Part shown: positions 8,627 through 16,118 of the stretch, one piece after another | How the letters are laid out: the number at the start of each line of letters is the position of its first letter | Position numbering within the stretch: the first letter of the stretch is position 1 | Origin: Klebsiella pneumoniae | Lineage (GTDB): Bacteria > Pseudomonadota > Gammaproteobacteria > Pseudomonadales > Pseudohongiellaceae | Direction: 5' to 3' | Length of the DNA: 46,369 nt | Assembly: GCA_945902215.1 (NCBI GenBank) | Contig: CAMDML010000018.1 | Span: forward strand, 1-46,369 | Notes under the pieces: model-generated | What the model was told of the DNA's origin: nothing | The model's database searches: none | Seen by the model: the letters and a program-made list of their open reading frames with translations, nothing else | Program-made: the position numbers and the translations under genes

Positions 8627-8682
8627 TGAAGAAGCCCGTCAAGACCGGGTACGCATCGAGCTCAACTACCACTAAGGTGTAG

Positions 8683-10086
8683 TCAAAATTGAATGGTTTG
8701 ACCGTGAGCGGGCACTTCGGACTTGATCCCTTTCTCTTTCAAAAGTGTCGCTGACAGTACCTCGAGCGTATCGGCCTCGCCGTGGATCAGCATCACCCGC
8801 GGTGTCGGGTTGAAGTGGCCGATCCAGTCGATCAGTTCGCTTTGCCCCGCATGGGCGGAGAAGCCGCCCAGCGTTTCAACGCGGGCGCGCACCGCGAACT
8901 CGTCGCCGAACATCATGATTTTCTTCGCACCATTGACGATGACACGGCCCAACGTGCCTTGTGCCTGAAAGCCTGCGAACAAAAGCGTGTTGCGCTCGTT
9001 CCAGATACGCTGCTTGAGATGATGGCGAATGCGCCCGCCGGTGCACATGCCGCTGCCGGCAATAATGATGGCGCCGTGGTCAACACGATTGATTGCCCGT
9101 GATTCCTCTGGTGTTTTCGCGTAGCGCAGGCTGGGCAGGAGATGTTTCATGGAAGGGCTGATCTTGTCGCGCAACCTGCAGCCGTCATCAGGATCGAGCA
9201 GTTCGGAACACTCTTCATACAGGTTGGTGATTTGTATCGCCATAGGGCTGTCGAGAAATACCTGCCAGTTGTCGAGCTTGCCCGCGTCGTGCAGTAGTCC
9301 CAGGTGGACCAGGATTTCCTGGGTGCGGCCGATGGCGAAGGCCGGAATCAACACATTGCCTTTTGCTGCCCAAGTTTCATGCAGCAGCGTCTCGAACTGG
9401 GCAATGGTTGCTTGCATCGGGCGATGGTCGCGATTGCCGTAGGTGCCTTCCATCAACACAATATCGGCCTTGGTCAGTAGTGTTGGTTCGTTCATCAATA
9501 CCGAGGTACGTTTGCCAAGGTCGCCGGAAAACACCAGCGTACGTTCGACCCCTTGCTCGGGGAATTTCAGTTCGGTGATCGCCGAGCCGAGGATGTGCCC
9601 GGCATCGTGGAAACACACGCTGGCACCTTTGCCGAGCGGCAGGCATTCCAGATAGCGGATGGGCTTGCACAGTGCCAGTACCTTGGCGACGTCGCGCCTG
9701 GTATAGGCTGGCTGCAACGGTTGCTCGCCGCGACGCTGGCGCCGGATGTTGTCGTATTCGAGATCCTTCTCATACAACCCGGCGGAGTCGAGTAGCATGA
9801 CTTCGAGCATGCGTGCCGTGGCCTTCGTGCAATAGATGGGGCCGGTGAAACCCTGGCTGACCAGCACCGGTAGCATACCGCTGTGGTCGAGGTGGGCGTG
9901 GGACAGGATAACAGCGTCGATCGTTTCCGGCTTAAAGGTCATGCGCGCGGAGAGATCGTGGTCGTCATGGTCCTTGCCCTGATGCATGCCGCAGTCGAGC
10001 AATACGCGGCCGAGGGCGGCAGTTTCCAGCAAGTAGCAAGAACCAGTGACTTGCTGCGCGGCACCGAGGAAAGTGAGATTGGCCAT
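8683..10086 (-). CDS. MBL-fold beta-CASP ribonuclease (CPSF-like)
   Basis: A 467-residue metallo-beta-lactamase-fold protein with a beta-CASP insertion and a C-terminal RNA-specificity (RMMBL) motif, the group related to the eukaryotic cleavage factor CPSF73. Zinc ligands are seen in ILSHAHLDHSGMLP (HxHxDH), in CFHDAGHILGS and VFSGDLGKR. The beta-CASP part carries MEGTYGNRDH, PAFAIGRTQEIL, DSPMAIQIT and GSGMCTGGRIRHHL. The end has GGFSAHAGQSELIDWI and LIHGEADTLEVL. I start it at MANLTFLGAAQQVTG (ATG 10084-10086), where family proteins begin; 26 further codons upstream are open but unlike the family. It probably processes or degrades RNA in the cytoplasm. It stands alone, with the orphan Fur-like site beyond its 3' end. 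Confidence 0.88.
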   Translation of the reverse strand: MANLTFLGAAQQVTGSCYLLETAALGRVLLDCGMHQGKDHDDHDLSARMTFKPETIDAVILSHAHLDHSGMLPVLVSQGFTGPIYCTKATARMLEVMLLDSAGLYEKDLEYDNIRRQRRGEQPLQPAYTRRDVAKVLALCKPIRYLECLPLGKGASVCFHDAGHILGSAITELKFPEQGVERTLVFSGDLGKRTSVLMNEPTLLTKADIVLMEGTYGNRDHRPMQATIAQFETLLHETWAAKGNVLIPAFAIGRTQEILVHLGLLHDAGKLDNWQVFLDSPMAIQITNLYEECSELLDPDDGCRLRDKISPSMKHLLPSLRYAKTPEESRAINRVDHGAIIIAGSGMCTGGRIRHHLKQRIWNERNTLLFAGFQAQGTLGRVIVNGAKKIMMFGDEFAVRARVETLGGFSAHAGQSELIDWIGHFNPTPRVMLIHGEADTLEVLSATLLKEKGIKSEVPAHGQTIQF

Positions 10087-10170
10087 CTTGAGCGTCCATG
10101 AGGGTTGTGCTTCGACGTGCAAACTGTAGCAGAGATTCAACCGGGGTGAGCGTGGATTGGACAAGACTCC

Positions 10171-10296
10171 TCACTTGATCTCAATCATGGAGTCACCCAC
10201 TGTTTCAGTAGTATGGTGACAGCCATCACATTCAGGCTCTAAAAGGCTTGGTAAGTCCCGAGTATCTGCTGCACAGAAATGGACCAATCTTGCTTT
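10171..10296 (-). pseudogene. Possible cytochrome c fragment with a CxxCH heme motif
   Basis: A 41-codon open frame without a good start. It encodes LLEPECDGCHHTTETVGD, a CxxCH heme site (10216-10230), then SMIEIK and a stop. The Cys-x-x-Cys-His followed by a VG motif and a short helix resembles the first quarter of c551-type cytochromes (CxxCH...VGPxYxxIA). The rest of such a protein is missing. Could be chance, but a second cytochrome remnant lies within 80 bp. Confidence 0.3.
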
Positions 10297-10371
10297 TCAC
10301 CTTGATCGCCAAACCTGGCGCCCTATTGCGTGAGCTGGCAAAGTCAGACTCTCCGCTGGTGGCCTCGGTGC

Positions 10372-10485
10372 AAAACTTCCATCAGCACTGGCCGTAACGG
10401 TCAGATGCCAGCCTTCGGCGCGAAACTGGATGACCTGCAAATCAAATTGCTGGTGGCGTGGCTGCTGCCCTGGTGCGGGGCGTTG
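10372..10485 (+). pseudogene. Remnant of a CcoP-like cytochrome c C-terminus
   Basis: The plus-strand frame encodes SISTGRNGQMPAFGAKLDD followed by LQIKLLVAWLL. This closely resembles the C-terminal cytochrome c domain of the cbb3 oxidase subunit CcoP (GRNGxMPAFGxxLxxxQIKLLxAYV), including the axial heme Met in MPAF. No CxxCH lies upstream in the frame, no start is present, and the reading runs on past the expected C-terminus into the antisense of the next gene. It is best read as a decayed gene fragment. The two remnants, on opposite strands, make up most of the gene-free 10087-10488 stretch. Confidence 0.5.
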
Positions 10486-10488
10486 AGC

Positions 10489-11328
10489 TTATTTGTCTTT
10501 CTTGTAGGTATCGAGGCCGGGTTTCAGCTTCTTGTCATCAAGGAAGGCTTTCATCGCGCCACTGCGGAATTCGCCGCCGCTGCGCAGCTGGGAGCCGTCG
10601 CTTTTCGCGTAAATGTAATCGTTCGCGGTTTCCCAGTCCATGTAACGCACGCGTTTGAACACTTCTTTCGCCGCGCGCAATACCACTGGATCTTTCTCCA
10701 GCAGCACTTTCGCCAATGCGCGCACGCGCTTTTCCAACTGGTTGTGCGGCACGGATTCGTTGACGAGGCCCATCTCGGCGGCCTGCTTACCGGTGAAGGT
10801 CTCGCCGGTCATGATGTAGTACAGCGCGTTGCGCTGGCCCATGGAGTCGGCCACAGATTTGGTGACGTTGCCACCGGGCAAAATACCCCAGTTGATTTCA
10901 GAGAGTCCGAATTTCGCATCGTCAGAGGCAATCGCCAGGTCGCAGGAGTTGAGCGGGGTGAACGCGCCGCCGAACACCCAGCCGTTGACCATGGCGATGG
11001 TGGGTTTGGCGTGGTTGCGTAGTTTGATCTGCTGCCAAGCGGCCGCTTCTTCGCGGATGCGCATCTTGAAGGTGTCGGATTCGTTGTCGGTTTCGCGGAA
11101 ATATTCTTTCAGGTCCATGCCGGCAGACCAAGCTTCGCCGCGGCCGGTCAGCACGATGACACCGCAGCGGTTGTCCAGCTCCAGCGCATGCAGCGTGGCA
11201 AACATTTCGCGGTTGAGCGTGGGGCTCATGCAATTTTTCTTGTCAGGACGGTTAAAGTACACGAACGCGATGTTGTCAGAAAATTCGACGTCGACCGTGT
11301 TGCCCCAAGGCTGTTGGGAAGTGCTCAT
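10489..11328 (-). CDS. p-Hydroxycinnamoyl-CoA hydratase/lyase (feruloyl-CoA hydratase/lyase)
   Basis: A 279-residue crotonase-family enzyme that hydrates feruloyl-, caffeoyl- or coumaroyl-CoA and cleaves the product to vanillin-type aldehydes and acetyl-CoA. The match to HCHL/Ech is close along the whole length: FVYFNRPDKKNCMSPTLNRE, GRGEAWSAGMDLKEYFRE, AKPTIAMVNGWVFGGAF, GLSEINWGILPGGNV (containing the catalytic Glu), YYIMTGETFTGKQAAEMGLV, and the C-terminal DYIYAKSDGS tyrosine region that separates HCHL from plain enoyl-CoA hydratases. Length equals the family's (about 276). In other bacteria it sits with feruloyl-CoA synthetase and vanillin dehydrogenase; neither is in this window. It lies 59 bp after the DUF6152 gene on the same strand, possibly in one transcript. 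Confidence 0.88.
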   Translation of the reverse strand: MSTSQQPWGNTVDVEFSDNIAFVYFNRPDKKNCMSPTLNREMFATLHALELDNRCGVIVLTGRGEAWSAGMDLKEYFRETDNESDTFKMRIREEAAAWQQIKLRNHAKPTIAMVNGWVFGGAFTPLNSCDLAIASDDAKFGLSEINWGILPGGNVTKSVADSMGQRNALYYIMTGETFTGKQAAEMGLVNESVPHNQLEKRVRALAKVLLEKDPVVLRAAKEVFKRVRYMDWETANDYIYAKSDGSQLRSGGEFRSGAMKAFLDDKKLKPGLDTYKKDK

Positions 11329-11387
11329 AGTGTTGCTACCTGTTTTGCGTTCTTGTTAAAAGTTGTGAAGGGTTGTTGAGGGGGTGA

Positions 11388-11795
11388 TCAGTTCCGGAAT
11401 TCCTTACCGTCGTCGAGAATAATCGAGCGCAGGAAGAACCTGGTGTTGTCTTCGATGAGCGGCGAACCGATGCCGGTGATGTGGGTGCCGGGTTTGATCA
11501 TGTCCGGACGCAAACCCTGACGTGCCAGCATGTTGGCCGGGGCGCCTTCGATAAAACGGACGAGGATTTCCTTGCCCTCGGCATCGACGGACTTCATGGT
11601 CAGCTCGATGTGTGGGTTGCGGAATTTCACCGACTCCACTGTGCCCGCGAAAGGGATCTGGGTCTGGAAATCGAAAATGGCGAACGAGTGATGTGCCAGC
11701 GCGCTGAGTGGGAGGGCAGCACAGACAGTGACAATGGCGGAGCGAATGAACCGTTGCATTCTTGATGGTGAATGCAGCGAGTGAGTGTTTTTCAT
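11388..11795 (-). CDS. Secreted DUF6152 family protein
   Basis: A 135-residue exported protein. After a signal peptide (hydrophobic core IRSAIVTVCAALPLSALA) comes AHHSFAIFDFQTQIPFAGTV, then KFRNPHIELTM and the C-terminal half ending FFLRSIILDDGKEFRN. The HHSFA-F-GTV-NPH pattern marks DUF6152, a small beta-rich periplasmic family of unknown function often next to other catabolic or oxidoreductase genes. Start: the ATG at 11795 has AGG 8 bases upstream; an internal ATG at 11759 (MQRFIRS) would also give a signal peptide and cannot be excluded. Upstream of it is the repeat at 11901-12099. Confidence 0.72.
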   Translation of the reverse strand: MKNTHSLHSPSRMQRFIRSAIVTVCAALPLSALAHHSFAIFDFQTQIPFAGTVESVKFRNPHIELTMKSVDAEGKEILVRFIEGAPANMLARQGLRPDMIKPGTHITGIGSPLIEDNTRFFLRSIILDDGKEFRN

Positions 11796-11900
11796 GGTCA
11801 GACCTGATTTTGTTCTGGTTTTTATGGGGTAACTATAACATAGGGGTAAAGCCAGCAGCCAGAAGCCCGGTCGTTTGGGGGTGGTTCAGTTTGGACTTTT

Positions 11901-12099
11901 TGGACACCCACCTTTGGGTTTGGCGCACGAGGCCGGGACCGATGGTGCATTGCCGGGACCGTAGTCGCACATCCGTGTGCACTTCGACTCGGGCCATCCA
12001 TGGCCCTCACACGTCCCTGCAACGCACCATCGGTCCCAGCCTCCCCGGCAAAGCCCTCCCAACTGCAGCACCGCGCACTATACAACCCAAGTGGGTCCA
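11901..12099. repeat. Dispersed palindromic element, arm type C
   Basis: A 199-bp element bounded by inverted ends: TGGACACCCACCTTTGGGTT on the left and AACCCAAGTGGGTCCA on the right. Inside are 14-bp perfect inverted arms, GGGACCGATGGTGC (11935-11948) and GCACCATCGGTCCC (12024-12037), which extend to about 20 of 22 bases. Between them lie smaller palindromes (CACATCCGTGTG; GGGCCATCCATGGCCC). The ends match those of the other copies, but the arms do not, and the TTGCCGGG/CCCGGCAA centre is not evident. It fills most of the 478-bp gene-free stretch 11796-12273. Open frames across it look like noise. Confidence 0.65.
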
Positions 12100-12166
12100 G
12101 AACTCGCCTCCTGAACCCACCAAAATTCCCACCAGTTCCACCACCCAAAAATTTCACCACGATTTT

Positions 12167-12196
12167 TTGGCACAAAGCGGAAACCTGCACTATGTT
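12167..12196 (+). promoter_or_regulatory. Possible sigma-70 promoter of the exporter operon
   Basis: TTGGCA (12167-12172), an 18-base spacer, then TATGTT. It lies about 78 bp before the membrane-fusion gene and just downstream of the palindromic repeat. A weak match by eye only. Confidence 0.3.
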
Positions 12197-12273
12197 CAGG
12201 GATCTGAAATACCCCGCACGGAATGCAGGGTAGCCAGATAAAACCGAACTAACTCAGAGTGCAGGGATGCCAC

Positions 12274-13365
12274 ATGAGCCAAGCCTTGTTCCGCCAGCAA
12301 GTTCTTGACCGCCAGAGTGAACGCCTGCGCGGCGAACTCATTCTCAGCCAGCCGCTGTCGCACACGTTGTTCACCCTGTTTCTCGCAGCTTTGGTGGCCC
12401 TTGCTCTGATCTTCCTGGTTCGCCACGAGTATGTGCGCAAACAAACCGTGCCCGGTGCGCTGGTGCCGGACCAGGGACTGATTGAAGTGCGCGCACCGGC
12501 CACCGGCAGTCTTGCGCACATGCATGTGGAAATGGATTCAATCGTGGCAGTGGGGGCGCCGCTGTTCACACTCCAGCTCGATCATACCCTTGCCAGTGAC
12601 ACCGCATTGACCGCACAACTGCGCGATGAAGTGCGCGTGCAGGAGGTGGCATTGCGGCAGCAAATGCAGGAGCTTGAATTACTGGTGGTCAATGAACGGC
12701 TGCTGCTGGAGGTCAACGCCGGCGCACTGGCACGTGCGGCGAATTTGCGCGACCGCAGACTGCTCGCTCCGGCGGACTACGATGCCGTCTATGCGCAACT
12801 ATTGCAGCAGCAAAGTGCGGTGGGGCGGCTGTTGGTAGAGCAGGCCCGCATGCGTGCTGAAGCGGCCGAACTGCAAAAGCAGCAGGTGCGCCTGACCGCG
12901 GAACAAGCCACAACAGTGCTGGCGCCGGTACGTGGCCGCGTGACCAGCATGCTGCGTCAACACGGCATGAGCGTGACAGCGCAGGAACCCGTGCTCGTGC
13001 TGTTGCCGGAAGGTGCCATGCTGCAGGCGGAACTGTGGTTGCCGAGTAGTGCTTCCGGTTTCGTCAACCCGGGGCAGCCGGTGAACCTCAGGTACGAGGC
13101 TTTTCCGTATCAGAAATTCGGCGTGCAGCAAGCCCATGTCAGCGAAATTGCGGAGAGTGGCCTGGCACCGCAAGCCGGTATGCCACCTTTGTTCCGCGCC
13201 CTCGCAACGCTGAAGCATCAGGACCTCATGGCTTACGGCAGCGCGCGGCCACTGCGCCCCGGCATGGCGTTGAGCGCTGACATCGTGGTGGACAAACGCA
13301 GTTTGCTCGAATGGCTGCTGGAACCGCTGTTCAGCATCAAGGGCAAACTCCAGGGCGGGGAGTAA
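12274..13365 (+). CDS. HlyD-family membrane fusion protein of a peptide exporter
   Basis: A 363-residue periplasmic adaptor that links an inner-membrane ABC exporter to an outer-membrane channel. One transmembrane helix (about residues 27-45, TLFLAALVALALIFLV) is followed by KQTVPGALVPDQGLIEVRAP, the first lipoyl half. Then comes a long coiled coil (residues 100-205, rich in Gln/Leu/Glu), the second lipoyl half VLAPVRGRVTSMLRQHGMSV, and a beta-barrel domain (LNLRYEAFPYQKFG-type region). This is the CvaA/LagD-accessory arrangement. I start it at the ATG at 12274 (AGGGA upstream) rather than the GTG at 12259. It precedes the ABC gene by 5 bp. No TolC-type partner is nearby. Confidence 0.9.
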   Translation: MSQALFRQQVLDRQSERLRGELILSQPLSHTLFTLFLAALVALALIFLVRHEYVRKQTVPGALVPDQGLIEVRAPATGSLAHMHVEMDSIVAVGAPLFTLQLDHTLASDTALTAQLRDEVRVQEVALRQQMQELELLVVNERLLLEVNAGALARAANLRDRRLLAPADYDAVYAQLLQQQSAVGRLLVEQARMRAEAAELQKQQVRLTAEQATTVLAPVRGRVTSMLRQHGMSVTAQEPVLVLLPEGAMLQAELWLPSSASGFVNPGQPVNLRYEAFPYQKFGVQQAHVSEIAESGLAPQAGMPPLFRALATLKHQDLMAYGSARPLRPGMALSADIVVDKRSLLEWLLEPLFSIKGKLQGGE

Positions 13366-13370
13366 GGGCC

Positions 13371-15533
13371 ATGGTGCTCAGCCAATTCTTGCCAGACAGC
13401 CTCGGCGGCAGCCGGCTCCCGGTGATCCTGCAGGCGGAACAGAGCGAATGTGGACTCGCCTGTCTTGCCATGGTGCTCAACTTTCACGGGCACCGTATTG
13501 ACATCAACACGCTGCGGGCACGCCTGGGCAGTTCCCAACAGGGCCTTACGCTGAAGGCGCTGATGCAACTGGCCGATCGGCTCGAACTGGGTGCGCGGTC
13601 GCTGCGGCTGGAGCCGGAGGATCTGGGCAAACTGCGCCTGCCCGCTATCCTGCACTGGGATATGCGGCATTTTGTCGTACTGAAGGAAGTTCGGCGCGGG
13701 CGTGCAGTAGTGCACGATCCGGCACTGGGCGAAGTCAGTCTTGACGCCAAAGCGCTCGCTGCACACTTCACCGGCGTCGCGCTCGAACTGCGCCCCAGCC
13801 CGGCTTTCAGCCAGAAGGAAGAAACCCGCCGTTTGCGGCTGCGCGATCTTTGGTCGCATAGCACCGGTTTCAGCGGCAGTTTCACCCAGTTGTTGGTGCT
13901 GTCGTTGTTGTTGCAGCTGTTTGCGCTGGCACTGCCATTTTATACGCAGCTCTTTATCGATGATGCCTTGGTTAACCAGGACTTTGACCTCTTGCAGATC
14001 ATGGCACTGGGTTTTTTTCTGGTTACTGTCGTGCGCAGCGTCACCGAACTGTTGCGCACCCATGTGGTGCTGCATATGAGCAACCAGATGAGCTTCCAGT
14101 TTGCGGCCAATGTGTGCCGGCATCTGTTGCATCTGCCGCTCGCCTGGTTCAACCGGCGCCACCCGGGCGACATCCTGTCCAGATTCGGATCCCTGCACAA
14201 GGTGAAGGATTTTCTCTGTTCGGGGATCGTCGAAGTTGTTATCGACGGGATGATGGTGGCGAGTACGCTGGTGCTGATGTTTGTCTACAGTACACCGCTG
14301 ACCCTGGTCGCTCTCGTCGCCGTGGTGGTTTACGCCGCGCTGCGTTTTTCTTTGTACGGCACGTTCCGGCGCCGCAACGAAGAACTGCTGCACACAGGCG
14401 CACTGGAGAGCAGCACCTTTCTGGAGAACATCCGCGCCATCCAGGGCATTCGGCTGTTTGGTAAAGAGTCTGACAGGCTCGCGGGCTGGCAAAACCTGTA
14501 TGCCGATGTGCTCAACGCCGGTTACCGCGTGCAGCGTCTCGGCATCCAGGTGAAATTTGCGCACGGGCTTCTGCTGGGCACGGAGAATATCGTGCTGATG
14601 CTGCTCGGCGGATATGCCGTGCTCAACAACCAGATTTCAATTGGCATGATCATGGCCTACCTCTCTTTCAAGGACCAGTTTTACGCCCGCGTGTTCGCGC
14701 TGGTCGACAAGCTGTTTGAATTTCGCCTGCTGGAGTTGCACCTGAGCCGGCTGGCCGATATTGCGCTGCACGAACAGGAACCACACCAGCATGGTATTGG
14801 TGCGCCGCCATTGCAGGTGTGTCTGGTGGGCGGCTTGCAAACACACAACCTCGGGTTTCGTTACCACGAACAAGCGCCCTGGTTGTTCCACAACGTGAAT
14901 CTTGAAGTGGGCAACGAAGAAGTGGTGGCCGTCATCGGGCCGACCGGTTGTGGCAAGTCAACGCTGCTCAGAATTGTGATGAGTCTGCTGCAACCGGAGG
15001 CAGGTAGCGTCAGTCTGCATGGCGTTCCCATCAACACCATGGGCCTCGAAGCCTTTCGCGAACGTGTTGCCGGCGTGATGCAGGACGACACGCTGTTGTC
15101 CGGGAGTATCTTCGACAACATTACCTTCTTCGATCCAGCGCCTGACCGCGAGCGGGTGGAGTACGTGGCCAGCCTTGCCGCGATCGCCAACGACATTCGG
15201 GTGATGCCGATGCAGTACAACACGCTGGTCGGCAGCATGGGAGCGGCGCTGTCAGGCGGGCAGGTGCAACGCATCCTGCTGGCCCGGGCGCTGTACAAAC
15301 GTCCACGCTTGTTGGTGCTGGACGAGGCCACGAGTCATCTCGACATTGAAACGGAAAAGGCAGTGAACAAGGCGATTAAACAGATGCAGATAGCGCGGCT
15401 GGTAGTAGCGCACCGGCCAGACACCATTTTGCTGGCCGATCGCATCCTGGAATTAACGCCGAAGGGTTTGCAACCGGTGGCGCACGGCGAAGTGCGGGAG
15501 CGGGGCAGGGCGGTCAGAATGCTAGGAGTGTAA
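13371..15533 (+). CDS. Peptidase-containing ABC exporter (C39 bacteriocin-type)
   Basis: A 720-residue inner-membrane exporter that removes a double-glycine leader and secretes the peptide. Domains in order: a C39 cysteine peptidase (residues 10-135) with the Gln and Cys of QAEQSECGLACLAMV, the His of HWDMRHFVVL and the Asp of VVHDPALG, so the catalytic set is complete; a six-helix transporter domain (about 165-440); an ATPase domain with Walker A GPTGCGKST, signature LSGGQ, Walker B LLVLDEATSHLD and the H-loop VVAHR. The start is the ATG at 13371, 5 bp after the fusion-protein stop. The pair resembles CvaA/CvaB of colicin V. No precursor with a GG leader was recognised near it, so the cargo is unknown. 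Confidence 0.92.
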   Translation: MVLSQFLPDSLGGSRLPVILQAEQSECGLACLAMVLNFHGHRIDINTLRARLGSSQQGLTLKALMQLADRLELGARSLRLEPEDLGKLRLPAILHWDMRHFVVLKEVRRGRAVVHDPALGEVSLDAKALAAHFTGVALELRPSPAFSQKEETRRLRLRDLWSHSTGFSGSFTQLLVLSLLLQLFALALPFYTQLFIDDALVNQDFDLLQIMALGFFLVTVVRSVTELLRTHVVLHMSNQMSFQFAANVCRHLLHLPLAWFNRRHPGDILSRFGSLHKVKDFLCSGIVEVVIDGMMVASTLVLMFVYSTPLTLVALVAVVVYAALRFSLYGTFRRRNEELLHTGALESSTFLENIRAIQGIRLFGKESDRLAGWQNLYADVLNAGYRVQRLGIQVKFAHGLLLGTENIVLMLLGGYAVLNNQISIGMIMAYLSFKDQFYARVFALVDKLFEFRLLELHLSRLADIALHEQEPHQHGIGAPPLQVCLVGGLQTHNLGFRYHEQAPWLFHNVNLEVGNEEVVAVIGPTGCGKSTLLRIVMSLLQPEAGSVSLHGVPINTMGLEAFRERVAGVMQDDTLLSGSIFDNITFFDPAPDRERVEYVASLAAIANDIRVMPMQYNTLVGSMGAALSGGQVQRILLARALYKRPRLLVLDEATSHLDIETEKAVNKAIKQMQIARLVVAHRPDTILLADRILELTPKGLQPVAHGEVRERGRAVRMLGV

Positions 15534-15559
15534 AATCTTTCTTGCGCTTGAGCGGAAGG

Positions 15560-15793
15560 CTATGGAGTAAGCATCGCCACCAGCGCATGTGCATGCTCGG
15601 AGGTTTGCTGACCGAGTGGTGTCAGATAGCCGCCGTCGGGCAGCGTGATCATGCCTTTTGCGAACAGGCGTTTGCCGGCAGAGATTCTGGCCGGGGCTGC
15701 ATCGTGGTGAATCTTGATGCCCTGCAAAGTGGTATTGAGGCTGAACATATTCAGCAGTTCCAGTTCGTCGAGCAGGGCGGGGGTCAGGGACAT
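15560..15793 (-). CDS. TIGR02647-like small conserved protein
   Basis: A 77-residue protein, MSLTPALLDELELLNMFSLN at the start, with ...GIKIHHDAAPA in the middle and KGMITLPDGGYLTPLG near the end. It resembles the short gammaproteobacterial TIGR02647 family (winged-helix-like, function unknown), which begins MSLTPEL. That is why I start it at the ATG at 15793 although the frame is open to 15853 with earlier ATG/TTG codons. Its 3' end faces the exporter gene 26 bp away. It is on the opposite strand, so it is not a cargo gene of the exporter. Confidence 0.65.
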   Translation of the reverse strand: MSLTPALLDELELLNMFSLNTTLQGIKIHHDAAPARISAGKRLFAKGMITLPDGGYLTPLGQQTSEHAHALVAMLTP

Positions 15794-15890
15794 GGTATGC
15801 GTCTCGTAGTGGGCGATGGCGCTAATATGCTCCTGAATGTGCATAAGTGCCAAGTGCTTATCCAGTGTCCTTAGGATGTCCCGTCGTCAT

Positions 15891-15982
15891 CCCGGCAAAG
15901 TGCGCCGCTCGCGGACGGGCTCCGCAAACTTTCATCCCCGGCCCTCCCTCTCAGGAACGGCGTGAGTTCCCGTAGGTGTCAG
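15891..15982 (+). repeat. Right half of a dispersed palindromic element, arm type A
   Basis: Begins at the central CCCGGCAA and runs through the right arm GCAAACTTTCATCCCCGGCC to the right end TTCCCGTAGGTGTCAG. It is nearly identical to the corresponding half at 37212-37274. The left half is absent, so this copy is truncated at its centre. It lies between two minus-strand genes (starts at 15793 and stop at 16119). Confidence 0.75.
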
Positions 15983-16118
15983 TTTCGCGTTATGGCCAAG
16001 AAAGGGGATGACCGCGGGGCTGAGTTGGGATCACAGTCGCTTGCTAGCAAGCTGCAGATCAATCCTGCTACAGGGAAGTGTGCGGAGCGGTAGCGCAGCA
16101 TGTACAGCAAGGTCCTGG

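Noticed and set aside
12160-12196. TTGGCAC considered as a sigma-54 promoter before the exporter
   Set aside because: No GC at the required 10-base spacing from GG.
12192-12233. 13-codon ORF (MFRDLKYPARNAG) considered as exporter cargo
   Set aside because: Too short and without a double-glycine leader followed by a core peptide.
11762-12241. Plus-strand open frame across the repeat upstream of the exporter
   Set aside because: Begins antisense to the DUF6152 gene, passes through the palindromic element and has no coding character; not accepted as a precursor peptide.
13233-14564. Long minus-strand open frame opposite the exporter ATPase gene
   Set aside because: Low-complexity Gln/His-rich product antisense to a well-supported gene; a shadow of GC-rich codon use.
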